Shown here: in pieces, positions 10,480 through 19,496 of the stretch
Numbering within the stretch: the first letter of the stretch is position 1
Layout: the number at the start of each line of letters is the position of its first letter
Assembly: GCA_031081675.1 (NCBI GenBank)
Contig: JAVHLZ010000007.1
Span: 1 to 62,530 of the forward strand
Source: Armatimonadota bacterium
GTDB lineage: Bacteria > Sysuimicrobiota > Sysuimicrobiia > Sysuimicrobiales > Kaftiobacteriaceae
DNA: 62,530 nucleotides
Direction of reading: 5' to 3'
The notes under the pieces: model-generated
The model's database searches: none
Told to the model about the DNA's origin: nothing
What the model saw: only the letters and a program-made list of their open reading frames with translations
Position numbers and translations under genes: made by a program

Positions 10480-12600
10480 TCAGCGCCGGCGGTGCCTTCC
10501 GCCCCGGCGGGCGCGCGCCCGTCCCCCGGGCCGGGCGCCGGCAAAGTAGGGCTCGCCCAGCCCCTTGCGCAGCTCGGCGATCTGGTCGCGCAGGACGGCA
10601 GCCTTTTCAAACTCCAGGTTGGCGGCGGCCCGCCGCATCTCCCGCTCCAGGGCCTCGATGGTCTGCTCCAGCTCCTGGGGCGACAGCATCAGCAGCCGGG
10701 CCACGTCCCAGGGGACCCGGGCCCGCTGCTGCTCCGCCAGGGCGATCAGTTCCCGGGCGGTGAGGATCTCGGTGGCCGGCTGGTAGCTCTCCACCTCCTC
10801 CGCCACCTGCTCCAGGTCGATCATGTCCCGGATGGGCTTGACCACCGACTGGGGGGTGATCCCGTGCTCTTCGTTGTACCGGAGCTGGATCTCCCGGCGG
10901 CGGTTGGTCTCCTCGATGGCCCGGCGCATGGAGTCGGTGACCTCGTCGGCGTAGAGGATCACCCGCCCGCTGATGTGCCGGGCGGCCCGCCCCATGGTCT
11001 GGATGAGGGCCGTCTCCGACCGCAGGTAGCCTTCCCGGTCGGCGTCCAGGATGGCCACCAGGGACACCTCCGGCAGGTCCAGCCCCTCCCGCAGCAGGTT
11101 GATCCCCACGATGACGTCATAGGTCCCCAGCCGCAGGTCCTTGAGGATCTGCACCCGCTGGAGGGTGTCGATCTCCGAGTGCAGATAGTGGACCCGCAGC
11201 CCCATCTCCTGGAGGTAGGCGGTCAGGTCCTCGGCCATGCGCTTGGTGAGGGTGGTCACCAGGGTGCGCTCGCCCCGCTCCACCTGGGCCCGGATCTCCG
11301 CGATCAGGTCATCCACCTGTCCCCGGGCCGGGCGCACCTCCACGTGGGGGTCCACCAGGCCCGTGGGGCGCACGATCTGCTCCACGATCTGCTGGCTCAC
11401 CTGCCGCTCGTACTCCCCGGGGGTGGCGGACACGAAGACGACCTGATGGATCAGGCTCTCGAACTCCTCCCACGACAGCGGGCGGTTGTCGTAGGCCGAC
11501 GGCAGGCGGAACCCGAAGTCCACGAGGTTCTTCTTCCGGGAGCGGTCGCCCTCCAGCATCCCGTGGATCTGGGGGACGGTCACGTGGCTCTCGTCGATGA
11601 ACATCAGGTAGTCCCGGGGGAAGTAATCCAGCAGGCACCCCGGCCGCTCGCCGGGCCGCCGGCCGTCCAGGTGGCGGGAGTAGTTCTCGATGCCCGGGCA
11701 GTACCCCACCTCCCGCAGGAGCTCCATGTCGTAGCGGGTGCGGAACTCCAGGCGCTGGGCCTCCAGCAGCCTGCCCTGGCTGCGGAACCACTCCACCCTC
11801 TCCCGCAGCTCCTCCTCGATGCTCCGCAGGGCGCGCTCCAGGCGGTCCTCGGTGGTGACCCAGTGCTTGGCGGGCCAGATGGCCACCGCCGCCTTCTCCT
11901 CCAGCACCTCTCCGGTCAGGGGGTGCAGCTCCAGGATCCGGTCCACCTCGTCCCCGAACAGCTCCACCCGCACCGCCCGCTCCTCGTAGGACGGCCACAC
12001 CTCGATCACGTCGCCCCGGACCCGGAACCGGCCGCGGGCGAAGTCCACGTCGTTGCGCTCGTACTGGATGTCCACCAGCCGCCGGAGGATGTCCTCGCGG
12101 GTGCGCCGCTCGCCCCGCCGGATCAGGAGCATGACCTCCTTGTAGTCCTCGGGCCGGCCCAGGCCGAAGATGCAGGAGACCGACGCCACCACGATCACGT
12201 CCCGGCGCTCCATCAGCGCCTTGGTGGCCGCGTGGCGCAGCCGGTCGATCTCGTCGTTGATGGACGCGTCCTTGCTGATGTACAGGTCCGTCTGCGGGAC
12301 GTAGGCCTCCGGCTGGTAGTAGTCGTAGTAGGAGACGAAGTAGCGGACCGCGTTGTGGGGGAAGAACTCCCGGAACTCGCCGTACAGCTGGGCCGCCAGG
12401 GTCTTGTTGTGGGCCAGGACCAGCGTGGGCCGCTGCACCGCCTCGATGACGCGCGCCATGGTGTAGGTCTTGCCGCTGCCGGTGACCCCCAGCAGGGTCT
12501 GGTAGCGGTACCCCCGGCGCAGCCCCTCCACCAGCTGGGCGATGGCCTTGGGCTGGTCGCCCCGCGGCTCCAGGTTGGTGACCATCCTGAACTCGGCCAT
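10480..12600 (-). CDS. uvrB: UvrABC system protein B
   Basis: Lesion-verifying helicase-like subunit that receives damage from UvrA and recruits UvrC. Motifs: Walker [11 protein letters not shown]; the beta-hairpin [16 protein letters not shown]-like [15 protein letters not shown]; motif [12 protein letters not shown]-terminal UVR coiled coil ([24 protein letters not shown]). 706 residues from the chosen ATG at 12600. The open frame runs further upstream, but a promoter -10 lies there, so the longer versions are not transcribed in full. The tail is Arg/Gly-rich. Confidence 0.96.
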   Translation of the reverse strand: MAEFRMVTNLEPRGDQPKAIAQLVEGLRRGYRYQTLLGVTGSGKTYTMARVIEAVQRPTLVLAHNKTLAAQLYGEFREFFPHNAVRYFVSYYDYYQPEAYVPQTDLYISKDASINDEIDRLRHAATKALMERRDVIVVASVSCIFGLGRPEDYKEVMLLIRRGERRTREDILRRLVDIQYERNDVDFARGRFRVRGDVIEVWPSYEERAVRVELFGDEVDRILELHPLTGEVLEEKAAVAIWPAKHWVTTEDRLERALRSIEEELRERVEWFRSQGRLLEAQRLEFRTRYDMELLREVGYCPGIENYSRHLDGRRPGERPGCLLDYFPRDYLMFIDESHVTVPQIHGMLEGDRSRKKNLVDFGFRLPSAYDNRPLSWEEFESLIHQVVFVSATPGEYERQVSQQIVEQIVRPTGLVDPHVEVRPARGQVDDLIAEIRAQVERGERTLVTTLTKRMAEDLTAYLQEMGLRVHYLHSEIDTLQRVQILKDLRLGTYDVIVGINLLREGLDLPEVSLVAILDADREGYLRSETALIQTMGRAARHISGRVILYADEVTDSMRRAIEETNRRREIQLRYNEEHGITPQSVVKPIRDMIDLEQVAEEVESYQPATEILTARELIALAEQQRARVPWDVARLLMLSPQELEQTIEALEREMRRAAANLEFEKAAVLRDQIAELRKGLGEPYFAGARPGGRARARRGGRHRRR

Positions 12601-12635
12601 GGGAACCCGCTCCGCCGCGCGCGGCGCATAAAAAA

Positions 12636-12644
12636 AGTATACCA
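12636..12644 (-). promoter_or_regulatory. Extended -10 promoter for uvrB
   Basis: The minus strand reads TGGTATACT (12644 to 12636), an extended -10 (TGn) with TATACT, followed by an A/T-rich initiation region. No -35 match is present at 17 bp, as expected for extended -10 promoters. It lies about 36 bp from the uvrB ATG and supports that start. Confidence 0.55.
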
Positions 12645-12694
12645 TCGGCCTCCGGACGGGGACCACGGGTCCGGTGCAGGGCCCCGGATGGGGG

Positions 12695-13297
12695 TCAGCC
12701 GGCCAGTTCCTGCCAGAGGATGTCCACCTGGCGGCGGGTGTCCTCCAGGGAGCCCCCGTTGTCGATGACCCAGTCGGCCTCGGCCTCCTTTTCGGCCACC
12801 GGCCGCTGGGCCGCCACCCGCCGTTCGGCCTCCTCCGGGGTGAGCCCGTCCCGGGCCACCAGCCGCCGGATCTGCTCCTCCCGGGGGGCGGTGACGACAA
12901 TCACCCCCTCCAGGTCGAACGCCTCCGGGCCGGTGGTGTCCAGCAGCAGCGGGATGTCGATGATGACCACCGCGTCCGGGGAGGCCTGACGGACCCGGGC
13001 GATCTCCTCCCGGATGCGGCGGCGGATCTCCGGATGGGTGATGGCGTTGAGGCGGCGGCGGGCGGCTTCGTCGGCGAACACCAGGCGGGCCAGCGCCCGG
13101 CGGTCCAGGCGGCCGTCGGGCTGCAGGATCCCCGGGCCGAAAGCCTCCACGATCTTGCGGTACGCCTCGGTGCCCGGCTCCACCACCTCCCGGGCGATCC
13201 GGTCGGCCTCAATGACCACCGCTCCCCGCTCGGCGAACATGCGGGCCACGGTGGTGACGCCGGTGGCGATACCGCCGGTGAGGCCGATGACCTTCAT
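12695..13297 (-). CDS. coaE: Dephospho-CoA kinase with a substituted P-loop lysine
   Basis: Catalyses the last step of coenzyme A synthesis. The 200-residue protein aligns with CoaE throughout: N-terminal [40 protein letters not shown] and the C-terminal [12 protein letters not shown]. The Walker A loop reads GGIATGVTT (residues 8-16) instead of the family GGIGSGKST or GGIATGKST, so the nucleotide-binding lysine is Val14. The codon is GTC, three changes from AAG, so a single base error does not explain it. ATG at 13297 with GGGAGG upstream. It lies downstream of polA, a common neighbourhood for coaE. Confidence 0.93.
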   Translation of the reverse strand: MKVIGLTGGIATGVTTVARMFAERGAVVIEADRIAREVVEPGTEAYRKIVEAFGPGILQPDGRLDRRALARLVFADEAARRRLNAITHPEIRRRIREEIARVRQASPDAVVIIDIPLLLDTTGPEAFDLEGVIVVTAPREEQIRRLVARDGLTPEEAERRVAAQRPVAEKEAEADWVIDNGGSLEDTRRQVDILWQELAG

Positions 13298-13404
13298 GCC
13301 GCCTCCCTCAATCCCCTGCTCCCGGCCTCGGGTCGGGACCGCGGGGAGCTGTTCCCGATCCCTGACCCCCGGCCTGGCCTGGACTCCGGACAGCGGCCGG
13401 AGGG

Positions 13405-16074
13405 TCAGGCCAGCGGCTCCATGTCCCGCCAGTTGGGGCCCGCTTTCAGGTCCACCCGCAGGGGCACCGCCAGAGGATACGTCCGCTCCATGACCTCCCG
13501 GACCTCCCGGGCGAGGCCCGGGACGTCGGCCGCCGGCGCTTCGAACAGCAGTTCGTCGTGGATCTGCAGGATCATCAGGGCGCCGGGGTAGCGGGGGAGC
13601 ACCTGGCGGAACAGGTCGACCATGGCCTTCTTGATGATGTCGGCGCTGCTGCCCTGGATGGGGGTGTTGATGGCCGTGCGCTCGGCGGCCTCGCGGATGG
13701 GCCGGTTGCGGGTGTGCACCTCGGGGATGTAGCGGCGGCGGCGGAGGAGGGTCGTGACGTACCCGTCCCGCCGCGCCTGCTCCACGATCTCCTGCATGTA
13801 CCGGCGGACGCCGGGATAGCGCTCGTAGTAGCGCTCGATGTAGGCCCGGGCTTCGGTCTTGCCGATCCCCAGCTGGGCGGCGACCCCGAACTCGCTCATG
13901 CCGTAGGCGACGCCGAAGACGATGGTCTTGGCCCGGCGGCGCAGGTCCGGGGTGACCCCCTCCCGGGGGACGCCGAACAGCTCGCTGGCGGTGACGGCGT
14001 GGATGTCGTCCCCGCGGGTGAAGGCGTCCACCAGGCCCGGGTCCCGGGTGATGTGGGCCAGGACCCGCAGGTCGATCTGGGAGTAGTCGGCGCCCAGCAG
14101 GAGCCGCCCCGGCTCGGCCACGATGGCCCGGCGGATCTTGCGCCCCTCGTCGGTCCGGATGGGCAGGTTCTGCAGGTTGGGATCGGTGGTGATGACCCGC
14201 CCGGTGGCCGCCACCGTCTGATTGAAGGTGGCGTGGACGCGCCCGGTGGCGGGGTGGACCATGGCCGGGAGCACGTCCACGTAGGTGGTCTTGAGCTTGG
14301 TGAGCTCCCGGTGGGCGACGATCTTGGCCACGATCTCGTGCTGGGGCGCCAGGTACTCCAGCACCTCGGCGTCGGTGGAGTAGCCGGTCTTGGTCTTCTT
14401 CACCGGAGGCAGCCGCAGCTTCTCGAACAGGACAAAGGCCAGCTGGCGGGGCGAGCTGATGTTGAACTCGGTCCCGGCCAGCCGGTAGATCTCGGCGGTC
14501 AGCTCCGCCAGGCGGCGCTCCAGTTCCGCCGACAGCTCCCGCAGGTAGGGAACGTCCACCGCCACTCCCGCCGCCTCCATCGCGGCCAGGACGGCCGCCA
14601 GGGGCATCTCGATCTGGGTGAACAGGTCGTAGACCTCCCGCTCCCGCATCCGCTCTTCCAGGAGCGGCCGCAGCCGCAGGAGCGCGTCGGCCGCCCGGCA
14701 GGCGTCGGCGGCCGGATCCCGGTCCAGGCCCAGCCCCCCGCCCTCGCCGGCCTCCTGCAGCCGCCAGCCCAGGAACTCCCAGGCGGCCGTCTCCAGGCTG
14801 TGGGTCCGCCGACCGGGGTTCAGCAGGTAGGAGGCGATGCCCACATCGAAGTCGAGCCCCCGGGGCGAGAGCCCCAGCCGCCGCAGGGTGTGCAGGTCCG
14901 CCTTCGCGTCGCCGCTCACCTTGCGCGCCGGACCCTCCAGCAGAGCTCGCACCTCCGCCGGGACGGCGTCGTCCACCGGCAGGTATACCGCCTGCCCGGG
15001 GGCCGCGCACACCGCCACGCCCACCAGGCGGGCCGTCAGGGGGTGGCCGGGCTCCCGGACCAGGTGCAGGCCCACCTCCGCCGCGCCGTTCACGGTGCGG
15101 GCGAGCGTGGCGGGGTCCACCTGGCGGTACTGCCCCGCCGGCGCCTCGGATACCGCCCCCAGCCGTTCCAGGAGGCTTTTGAACTCCAGGTCGGCCAGCA
15201 GGGCCTGCAGCCGCGCGCGGTCCGGCGGCCGCCGCCGCAGGTCGTCCCACGTCCACCGCACCGGCACGTCGGTGACGATGGTGGCCAGCCGGCGGCTTTC
15301 CCGCATCTGGTCGGCGTGGGCCCGCAGGACGTCCCGCAGCTTGGGAGGAGCCTGGTCCACCCGCGCCAGCAGCGCGTCCAGGGTGCCGAACCGCTGGATC
15401 AGCTGGCGGGCGGTTTTCTCTCCCACCCCCGGCACCCCGGGGAGGTTGTCGGTGGGATCGCCGGTCAGCCCCTTGTAATCGGGCAGCCGGGCGGGCTCGA
15501 ACCCGAAGCGCGCCCGGAACGCCTCCGCATCGTAGACGGTGGTGTCGGTGATGCCGCGGCTGGTGACCATTACCCGGATGCGGTCGTCCACCAGCTGCAG
15601 CACGTCCAGGTCCCCGGTCACGATGAGCACGTCCGCGCCGTCGGCCGCCGCCTGCCGGGCGATGGTGCCCAGCACGTCGTCGGCTTCGTAGCCGTCCACC
15701 TCGAAGATGGGCACGGCCAGGGCCTGCAGGATCTCCTTGGCCAGGGCCAGCTGGGGGCGCAGGTCGTCGGGCATCCGCTGGCGGGTCGCCTTGTACTCCC
15801 GGTACTGGACGTGGCGGAACGTGGGGGCCGCCCGGTCGAAGGCGGCGGCCACATAGTCGGGCCGCACCTCGTCCAGGATCTTCAGCACCATGGTGGTGAA
15901 CCCGTAGACGGCATTGGTGGGGCGCCCGTCGCTGGTGGTGAAGTAGGGCAGCGCGAAGAAGGCCCGGTAGACCAGCCCGTTGGCGTCGATGAGGACCACG
16001 GTGGGCCGGCGTTCCTGTTCCTCCGCCTGCGGGACGGTTTCGCGTGGTCGCTCGGCGGTCTCGGTCCGGGTCAT
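13405..16074 (-). CDS. polA: DNA polymerase I, proofreading domain apparently inactive
   Basis: Gap-filling repair polymerase, 889 residues. The N-terminal 5' nuclease/FEN domain (about 25-300) has VLIDANGLVYRAFFALP, EADDVLGTIA and GVPGVGEKTA. The middle 3'-5' exonuclease-like domain (about 310-480) lacks the DxE of ExoI: the region reads HLVREPGHPL where DTET is expected, as in Thermus-type enzymes. The polymerase domain is intact: motif A LGADYSQIDLRVLAHI, motif B RRRAKTIVFGVAYGM, motif C QIHDELLFE (His near 839). The ATG at 16074 adds about 22 charged residues before the FEN domain; a later start is possible. Confidence 0.95.
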   Translation of the reverse strand: MTRTETAERPRETVPQAEEQERRPTVVLIDANGLVYRAFFALPYFTTSDGRPTNAVYGFTTMVLKILDEVRPDYVAAAFDRAAPTFRHVQYREYKATRQRMPDDLRPQLALAKEILQALAVPIFEVDGYEADDVLGTIARQAAADGADVLIVTGDLDVLQLVDDRIRVMVTSRGITDTTVYDAEAFRARFGFEPARLPDYKGLTGDPTDNLPGVPGVGEKTARQLIQRFGTLDALLARVDQAPPKLRDVLRAHADQMRESRRLATIVTDVPVRWTWDDLRRRPPDRARLQALLADLEFKSLLERLGAVSEAPAGQYRQVDPATLARTVNGAAEVGLHLVREPGHPLTARLVGVAVCAAPGQAVYLPVDDAVPAEVRALLEGPARKVSGDAKADLHTLRRLGLSPRGLDFDVGIASYLLNPGRRTHSLETAAWEFLGWRLQEAGEGGGLGLDRDPAADACRAADALLRLRPLLEERMREREVYDLFTQIEMPLAAVLAAMEAAGVAVDVPYLRELSAELERRLAELTAEIYRLAGTEFNISSPRQLAFVLFEKLRLPPVKKTKTGYSTDAEVLEYLAPQHEIVAKIVAHRELTKLKTTYVDVLPAMVHPATGRVHATFNQTVAATGRVITTDPNLQNLPIRTDEGRKIRRAIVAEPGRLLLGADYSQIDLRVLAHITRDPGLVDAFTRGDDIHAVTASELFGVPREGVTPDLRRRAKTIVFGVAYGMSEFGVAAQLGIGKTEARAYIERYYERYPGVRRYMQEIVEQARRDGYVTTLLRRRRYIPEVHTRNRPIREAAERTAINTPIQGSSADIIKKAMVDLFRQVLPRYPGALMILQIHDELLFEAPAADVPGLAREVREVMERTYPLAVPLRVDLKAGPNWRDMEPLA

Positions 16075-16263
16075 GGCCCAGGTGGTCTTCGCCCCCGGCG
16101 GAGTCCGCCCCTACGCTCCCCCGCGGGCCCGGCCGCGCCCGGACGGGCCGACGGCACCGGGACGGCGCGCCCCCGCCTCGGGCCGACAGGGGGTGGCGCT
16201 GGCGGGATGCCGGCCGCCAGGGGTCGGGCAAAGGTCGCGCTGCGTGCGCAGGTCCACCGCCGC

Positions 16264-16352
16264 TGGTGCCGGGGGTGGGAGTCGAACCCACACGGGCTGT
16301 TCAGCCCGACAGATTTTGAGTCTGCCGCGTCTGCCAGTTCCGCCACCCCGGC
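16264..16352 (-). tRNA. tRNA-Leu (anticodon CAA)
   Basis: Acceptor GCCGGGG/CCCCGGC; anticodon stem GCAGA/TCTGT around CTCAAAA (anticodon CAA, reading UUG). A long variable arm (GGGCTGAACAGCCC hairpin), T loop TTCGACT and encoded ACCA identify a type II leucine tRNA. It lies between polA and the divergent thiolase gene. Confidence 0.96.
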
Positions 16353-16364
16353 GCCTGCACCGCT

Positions 16365-16370
16365 ATTATA
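16365..16370 (-). promoter_or_regulatory. -10 box of tRNA-Leu(CAA)
   Basis: A perfect TATAAT on the minus strand lies 12 bp upstream of the tRNA 5' end. The -35 region is a poor match. Confidence 0.55.
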
Positions 16371-16422
16371 CGGCCCGCGGTCCGGGGGGCTCCACGGCCG
16401 CCGCGGGCCCTGCGGGCGCGCC

Positions 16423-16451
16423 TTGCCCGGGCCGACGGCGCCCCCTATGAT
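16423..16451 (+). promoter_or_regulatory. Promoter of the tRNA thiolase gene
   Basis: TTGCCC (16423-16428) and TATGAT (16446-16451) with exactly 17 bp between. It faces away from the tRNA-Leu promoter and would give a leader of about 55 nt before the ATG at 16514. Confidence 0.6.
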
Positions 16452-16513
16452 GACCCTGGATGGCGCGGGCTGCGGGCCCGCGCGGGCGGACGGCGGACCC
16501 TCGGAGGTGCGCC

Positions 16514-17662
16514 ATGAAGGTCAGGATTCGCCACCAGCGGCGGGATGTGGAACTCCCCGACGCCGGACGGGTGCGGGACATCCTGACCCGGCTGGGGATC
16601 AACCCCGAAAGCGTCCTGGTCATCCGCAACGACACCCTGCTGCCCCTCGACGCCGAGGTGGGCCCCGACGACACCCTGGAGATCCGGCCGGTGGTCTCCG
16701 GAGGCGCCCTCCGCTGCGACCGGTGCGGGGAGCCCGCCGCCGTCGACGTGCGCCGGCACCGGACCACCCTCTGCGGGCCGCACTTCGTCGAGTGGTTCGA
16801 GCGGCAGGTGCAGCGGGCCGTGACCTCCGAGCGGATGTTCACCCCGCAGGACCGGGTCCTGGTGGCGGTGTCGGGGGGCAAGGACAGCCTGGCCCTGTGG
16901 GATGCGTTGTTGCGGCTGGGCTACCAGGCCACCGGGCTGCACATCCACCTGGGGCTGGGCGGGTACTCGGACGCCTCCCAGCGCGCCTGCGAGGCCTTCG
17001 CCCGCGCCCGCGGGGCGCCGCTGCTGGTCGCCCACCTGCCGACGGTGGCCGGGGCGGGGGTGGAGGACCTGGCGCGGGCGACCGGGCGGGCTCCCTGCTC
17101 CGCGTGCGGGCTGTCCAAGCGCTACCTGTTCAACAAGATCGCCCTTGACCAGGGTTTTGACGTGGTCGCCACCGCCCACAACCTGGACGACGAGGCGGCC
17201 CTGCTGCTGGGCAACCTCATCGCCGGCCAGCCGGACGCCCTGGCGCGGATGGCTCCCGTCCTGGAGGCGGGCCCGGGGCTGGTGCGCAAGGTGAAGCCCC
17301 TGTACCGGATCGCCGAGCGGGAGACGGCCGCCTACTGCGTCCTCCGCGGCATCGACTACATCCTGGAGGAGTGCCCCCGCAGCGTCGGCGCGCGCCAGCT
17401 GCTGATCAAGGAGGCCCTGAACCTGATCGAGGCGAACGCTCCGGGAAGCAAGCAGGCCCTGTACTGGAACTTCCTCGAACACGTCCGGCCGGCGCTGGAG
17501 CGGCAGCGTCCGCCGGTGACCCTGCGGGCCTGCGCGCACTGCGGCCAGCCCACGACCGCCGAGGTGTGCGCGTTCTGCCGCATGACCGAACGGGCCGCCC
17601 GCCGGCTGCGCGTCCGCGCGGTGGCGGCCGCGCCGGACACCGCGCAGCCCGCGCCGGCGTAG
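16514..17662 (+). CDS. Fusion of a ThiS/MoaD/TtuB-like sulfur carrier to a TtuA-type tRNA 2-thiolase
   Basis: Residues 1-64 form a beta-grasp ubiquitin-like domain ending in Gly63-Gly64, the C-terminal mark of TtuB/ThiS/MoaD carriers. A TtuA/Ncs6-class enzyme follows: N-terminal zinc site Cys68, Cys71, Cys87, His90; PP-loop VSGGKDS (Ser120-Ser125); Cys195, Cys198 (PCSAC) and Cys287 (EECP) matching the three iron-sulfur ligands of TtuA; C-terminal zinc finger Cys340, Cys343, Cys352, Cys355. TtuA makes 2-thioribothymidine at tRNA position 54, a thermostabilising change. In known systems TtuB is separate and its free C-terminus is thiocarboxylated; here the Gly-Gly is followed directly by Ala-Leu-Arg. 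ATG 16514 has GGAGGTG upstream. The substrate position is inferred. Confidence 0.88.
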   Translation: MKVRIRHQRRDVELPDAGRVRDILTRLGINPESVLVIRNDTLLPLDAEVGPDDTLEIRPVVSGGALRCDRCGEPAAVDVRRHRTTLCGPHFVEWFERQVQRAVTSERMFTPQDRVLVAVSGGKDSLALWDALLRLGYQATGLHIHLGLGGYSDASQRACEAFARARGAPLLVAHLPTVAGAGVEDLARATGRAPCSACGLSKRYLFNKIALDQGFDVVATAHNLDDEAALLLGNLIAGQPDALARMAPVLEAGPGLVRKVKPLYRIAERETAAYCVLRGIDYILEECPRSVGARQLLIKEALNLIEANAPGSKQALYWNFLEHVRPALERQRPPVTLRACAHCGQPTTAEVCAFCRMTERAARRLRVRAVAAAPDTAQPAPA

Positions 17663-17672
17663 CCTCGCCGGC

Positions 17673-18761
17673 CTACCGGAAGATCTCCAGGTACCGGCGC
17701 AGGAGGAACGTCCGCGCGGGGGGCCTGCCCGCCAGGGCGGCAGCCGCCGCCAGAAGGCCGGGCGGCAGGGCGATGACCACGTTGTTCAGCCACCGCAGGG
17801 CCCGGAAAGACCGGCGGGAGGAGAGCACGTAGGAGCGGTAGGCCCGCCGCGCCTCCTCCGCGGACAGCCGTCCCCGGGCGGCCTCGGCCACGAGGGAGCC
17901 GCACGTCCATCCGGCCAGCAGGGCGGTCCGGATGCCCTCCCCCGTCAGGGGCAGGCAGTGGCCCCCGGCGTCGCCGACGACGAACACCCCGTCCCGCACC
18001 GGCTCGTCCGGCCCCCCGGCCAGGAATCCGCCGTGGAATCCCCGGGCGCGGAGTCCCCACCGCGCCAGGAACCGCTCCAGGGCGCCGCGCAGGGAGCTGC
18101 GGCCGCGGTAGCTGAGAATCCCCACCCGCACCCGCCCGCCGCAGGGGAACACCCAGGCGTACCCGTCGGGGGCCTCCGGCACAAAGTGGAAGTGCAGCCC
18201 GGGATCCGCCTGCCCGTCCACCTCGGTCTCCAGGCCGAACGCCCGCCACCGCGGCGCCCGCGGAGATCCCGCCAGCGCCGCCCGCCAGCCGGAGGCGTCG
18301 ATGAGGAAGCGCGCCCGCACCTCCCCGCCCGACGTGCGCACCGCGCCCGCGTCCCGGCCCCGCACGGCCGCGCGCACCACCGACGCCGACGTCCGATCCA
18401 GGGCCAGGGAGCAGAACCGGCGGTAGTCAAACGTGCAGAACGGCTCGGGAAGAGGCCACCGCCAGGCGCGGGTGCCGATGTGGATGACCAGGTCGTGGTG
18501 GACCTGCTGGATCGCCCCGGCGGCGCCGGCGGCCTCGATCAGGCGAACCGGGGCCGCGCAGGCCGACGTCACGCCCTCGCCCACCGGCTGCGGGTCCACC
18601 AGGGCCACCCGCAGGGAGCCGTCCCCGGCGGGAGCCAGGCGCTGGGCGGCGGCGAGGCCCCCGAAGCTGGCCCCGGCGACGAGCACGTCCACCTGCCGCG
18701 GAATCGGCGCGGGAGCGCCGTCCGCGGCACCGTCCCGCCTTCCCGCCTGCCCGGGGTCCAT
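17673..18761 (-). CDS. FAD-dependent oxidoreductase of the geranylgeranyl-reductase-like family
   Basis: 362-residue flavoprotein. The N-terminal Rossmann motif DVLVAGASFGGLAAAQRL binds ADP. The second FAD motif VFVVGDAGGHCLPLTGEGIRTALLAG is the hallmark of the geranylgeranyl reductase/halogenase-like group of p-hydroxybenzoate hydroxylase folds. A C-terminal hydrophobic segment (NNVVIALPPGLLAAAAALAG) may touch the membrane. The substrate is unknown; prenyl-lipid saturation is one possibility. The start is uncertain: ATG 18761, or GTG 18785, which overlaps the upstream DUF881 stop by GTGA. It converges on the thiolase gene with a 10-bp gap. Confidence 0.8.
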   Translation of the reverse strand: MDPGQAGRRDGAADGAPAPIPRQVDVLVAGASFGGLAAAQRLAPAGDGSLRVALVDPQPVGEGVTSACAAPVRLIEAAGAAGAIQQVHHDLVIHIGTRAWRWPLPEPFCTFDYRRFCSLALDRTSASVVRAAVRGRDAGAVRTSGGEVRARFLIDASGWRAALAGSPRAPRWRAFGLETEVDGQADPGLHFHFVPEAPDGYAWVFPCGGRVRVGILSYRGRSSLRGALERFLARWGLRARGFHGGFLAGGPDEPVRDGVFVVGDAGGHCLPLTGEGIRTALLAGWTCGSLVAEAARGRLSAEEARRAYRSYVLSSRRSFRALRWLNNVVIALPPGLLAAAAALAGRPPARTFLLRRYLEIFR

Positions 18762-18781
18762 CGTGCGCGGCCGCGCCTCGG

Positions 18782-19492
18782 TCACTCCACCGGACGGGCG
18801 TGCTCGAAGGTGAAGGTCCCCTTGTAGGCCGGGACCACCAGGGCATCCTTGCGGGTGATGGTGATCTGCAGTCCCAGCGCCCGCAGCCCCTCCACCAGGC
18901 CGCCGCGGATGGTCAGCGCTCCCTCCAGGGTGTTGGGGTCCCCCAGGGCCACGATGACGAACGGCCCCGTCAGGCGCTGCAGGTTCACCACCACGGTGCC
19001 GCCCACCTGGCTGATCCCGGTCGTGGCTGTGACCCGCTGGCCGTTGACGGCCACCGCCTCGGCCCCGGCCGCCCACAGCTCATTGATCACCGCCACCAGG
19101 TCCTGGTAGGTGACCACCACCGGCCCGCCCTTGGGCTGCTCCGGCGGATCCGCCAGGCGCACCACAACCCCGGGCCCCCGCATCGCCTTCAGCCCCAGGG
19201 CCACCCGCAGCGTCTCCAGTTCGCGGCCCATGGCCTCGGCGAGGCTGCGCCCCTCACTGGCGGCCCTCTCGTAGGTCTCCAGGCGGCGCCGCAGGTCCGT
19301 CACCTGGGCCTCCAGGGCGCGCCGGGCCGTCTGCTCTTCCCGCAGGAGCGTGGCCAGGGCGTACACGTTGCGGGTGGGGATCTCCGGCTGCTGGGACAGC
19401 GCGCGGCTGGCCCGCAGGTGGGCGACCACCAGAAAGCCCATGGCCGCCAGGGTGACGGTGATCAGCAGGTACGGCCCCCACGGACGCCGCAC
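18782..19492 (-). CDS. DUF881 family membrane-anchored protein
   Basis: Resembles the YlxW/YlxX family of Gram-positive division-region genes. One N-terminal transmembrane helix (about residues 6-25) is followed by a coiled coil (LREEQTARRALEAQVTDLRRRLETYER) and the DUF881 fold with GPGVVVRL, VVTYQDLVAVINELWAAGAEAVAVNGQRV and YKGTFTFEH. GTG at 19492 was chosen because AGGAG lies 7 bp upstream, inside the end of dnaE; a longer start at 19513 lacks this. The function is unknown in any organism; the helix suggests the domain faces outward. It is co-transcribed with dnaE. Confidence 0.85.
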   Translation of the reverse strand: MRRPWGPYLLITVTLAAMGFLVVAHLRASRALSQQPEIPTRNVYALATLLREEQTARRALEAQVTDLRRRLETYERAASEGRSLAEAMGRELETLRVALGLKAMRGPGVVVRLADPPEQPKGGPVVVTYQDLVAVINELWAAGAEAVAVNGQRVTATTGISQVGGTVVVNLQRLTGPFVIVALGDPNTLEGALTIRGGLVEGLRALGLQITITRKDALVVPAYKGTFTFEHARPVE

Positions 19493-19496
19493 GGCA

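Noticed and set aside
12601-12900. UvrB starting about 100 codons further upstream
   Set aside because: The upstream part overlaps coaE in another frame and holds the extended -10 promoter. UvrB homology begins at ATG 12600.
13558-17148. Long plus-strand frame opposite polA that runs into the thiolase gene
   Set aside because: Antisense of polA, crossing a tRNA gene and a promoter pair; no domain is recognisable.
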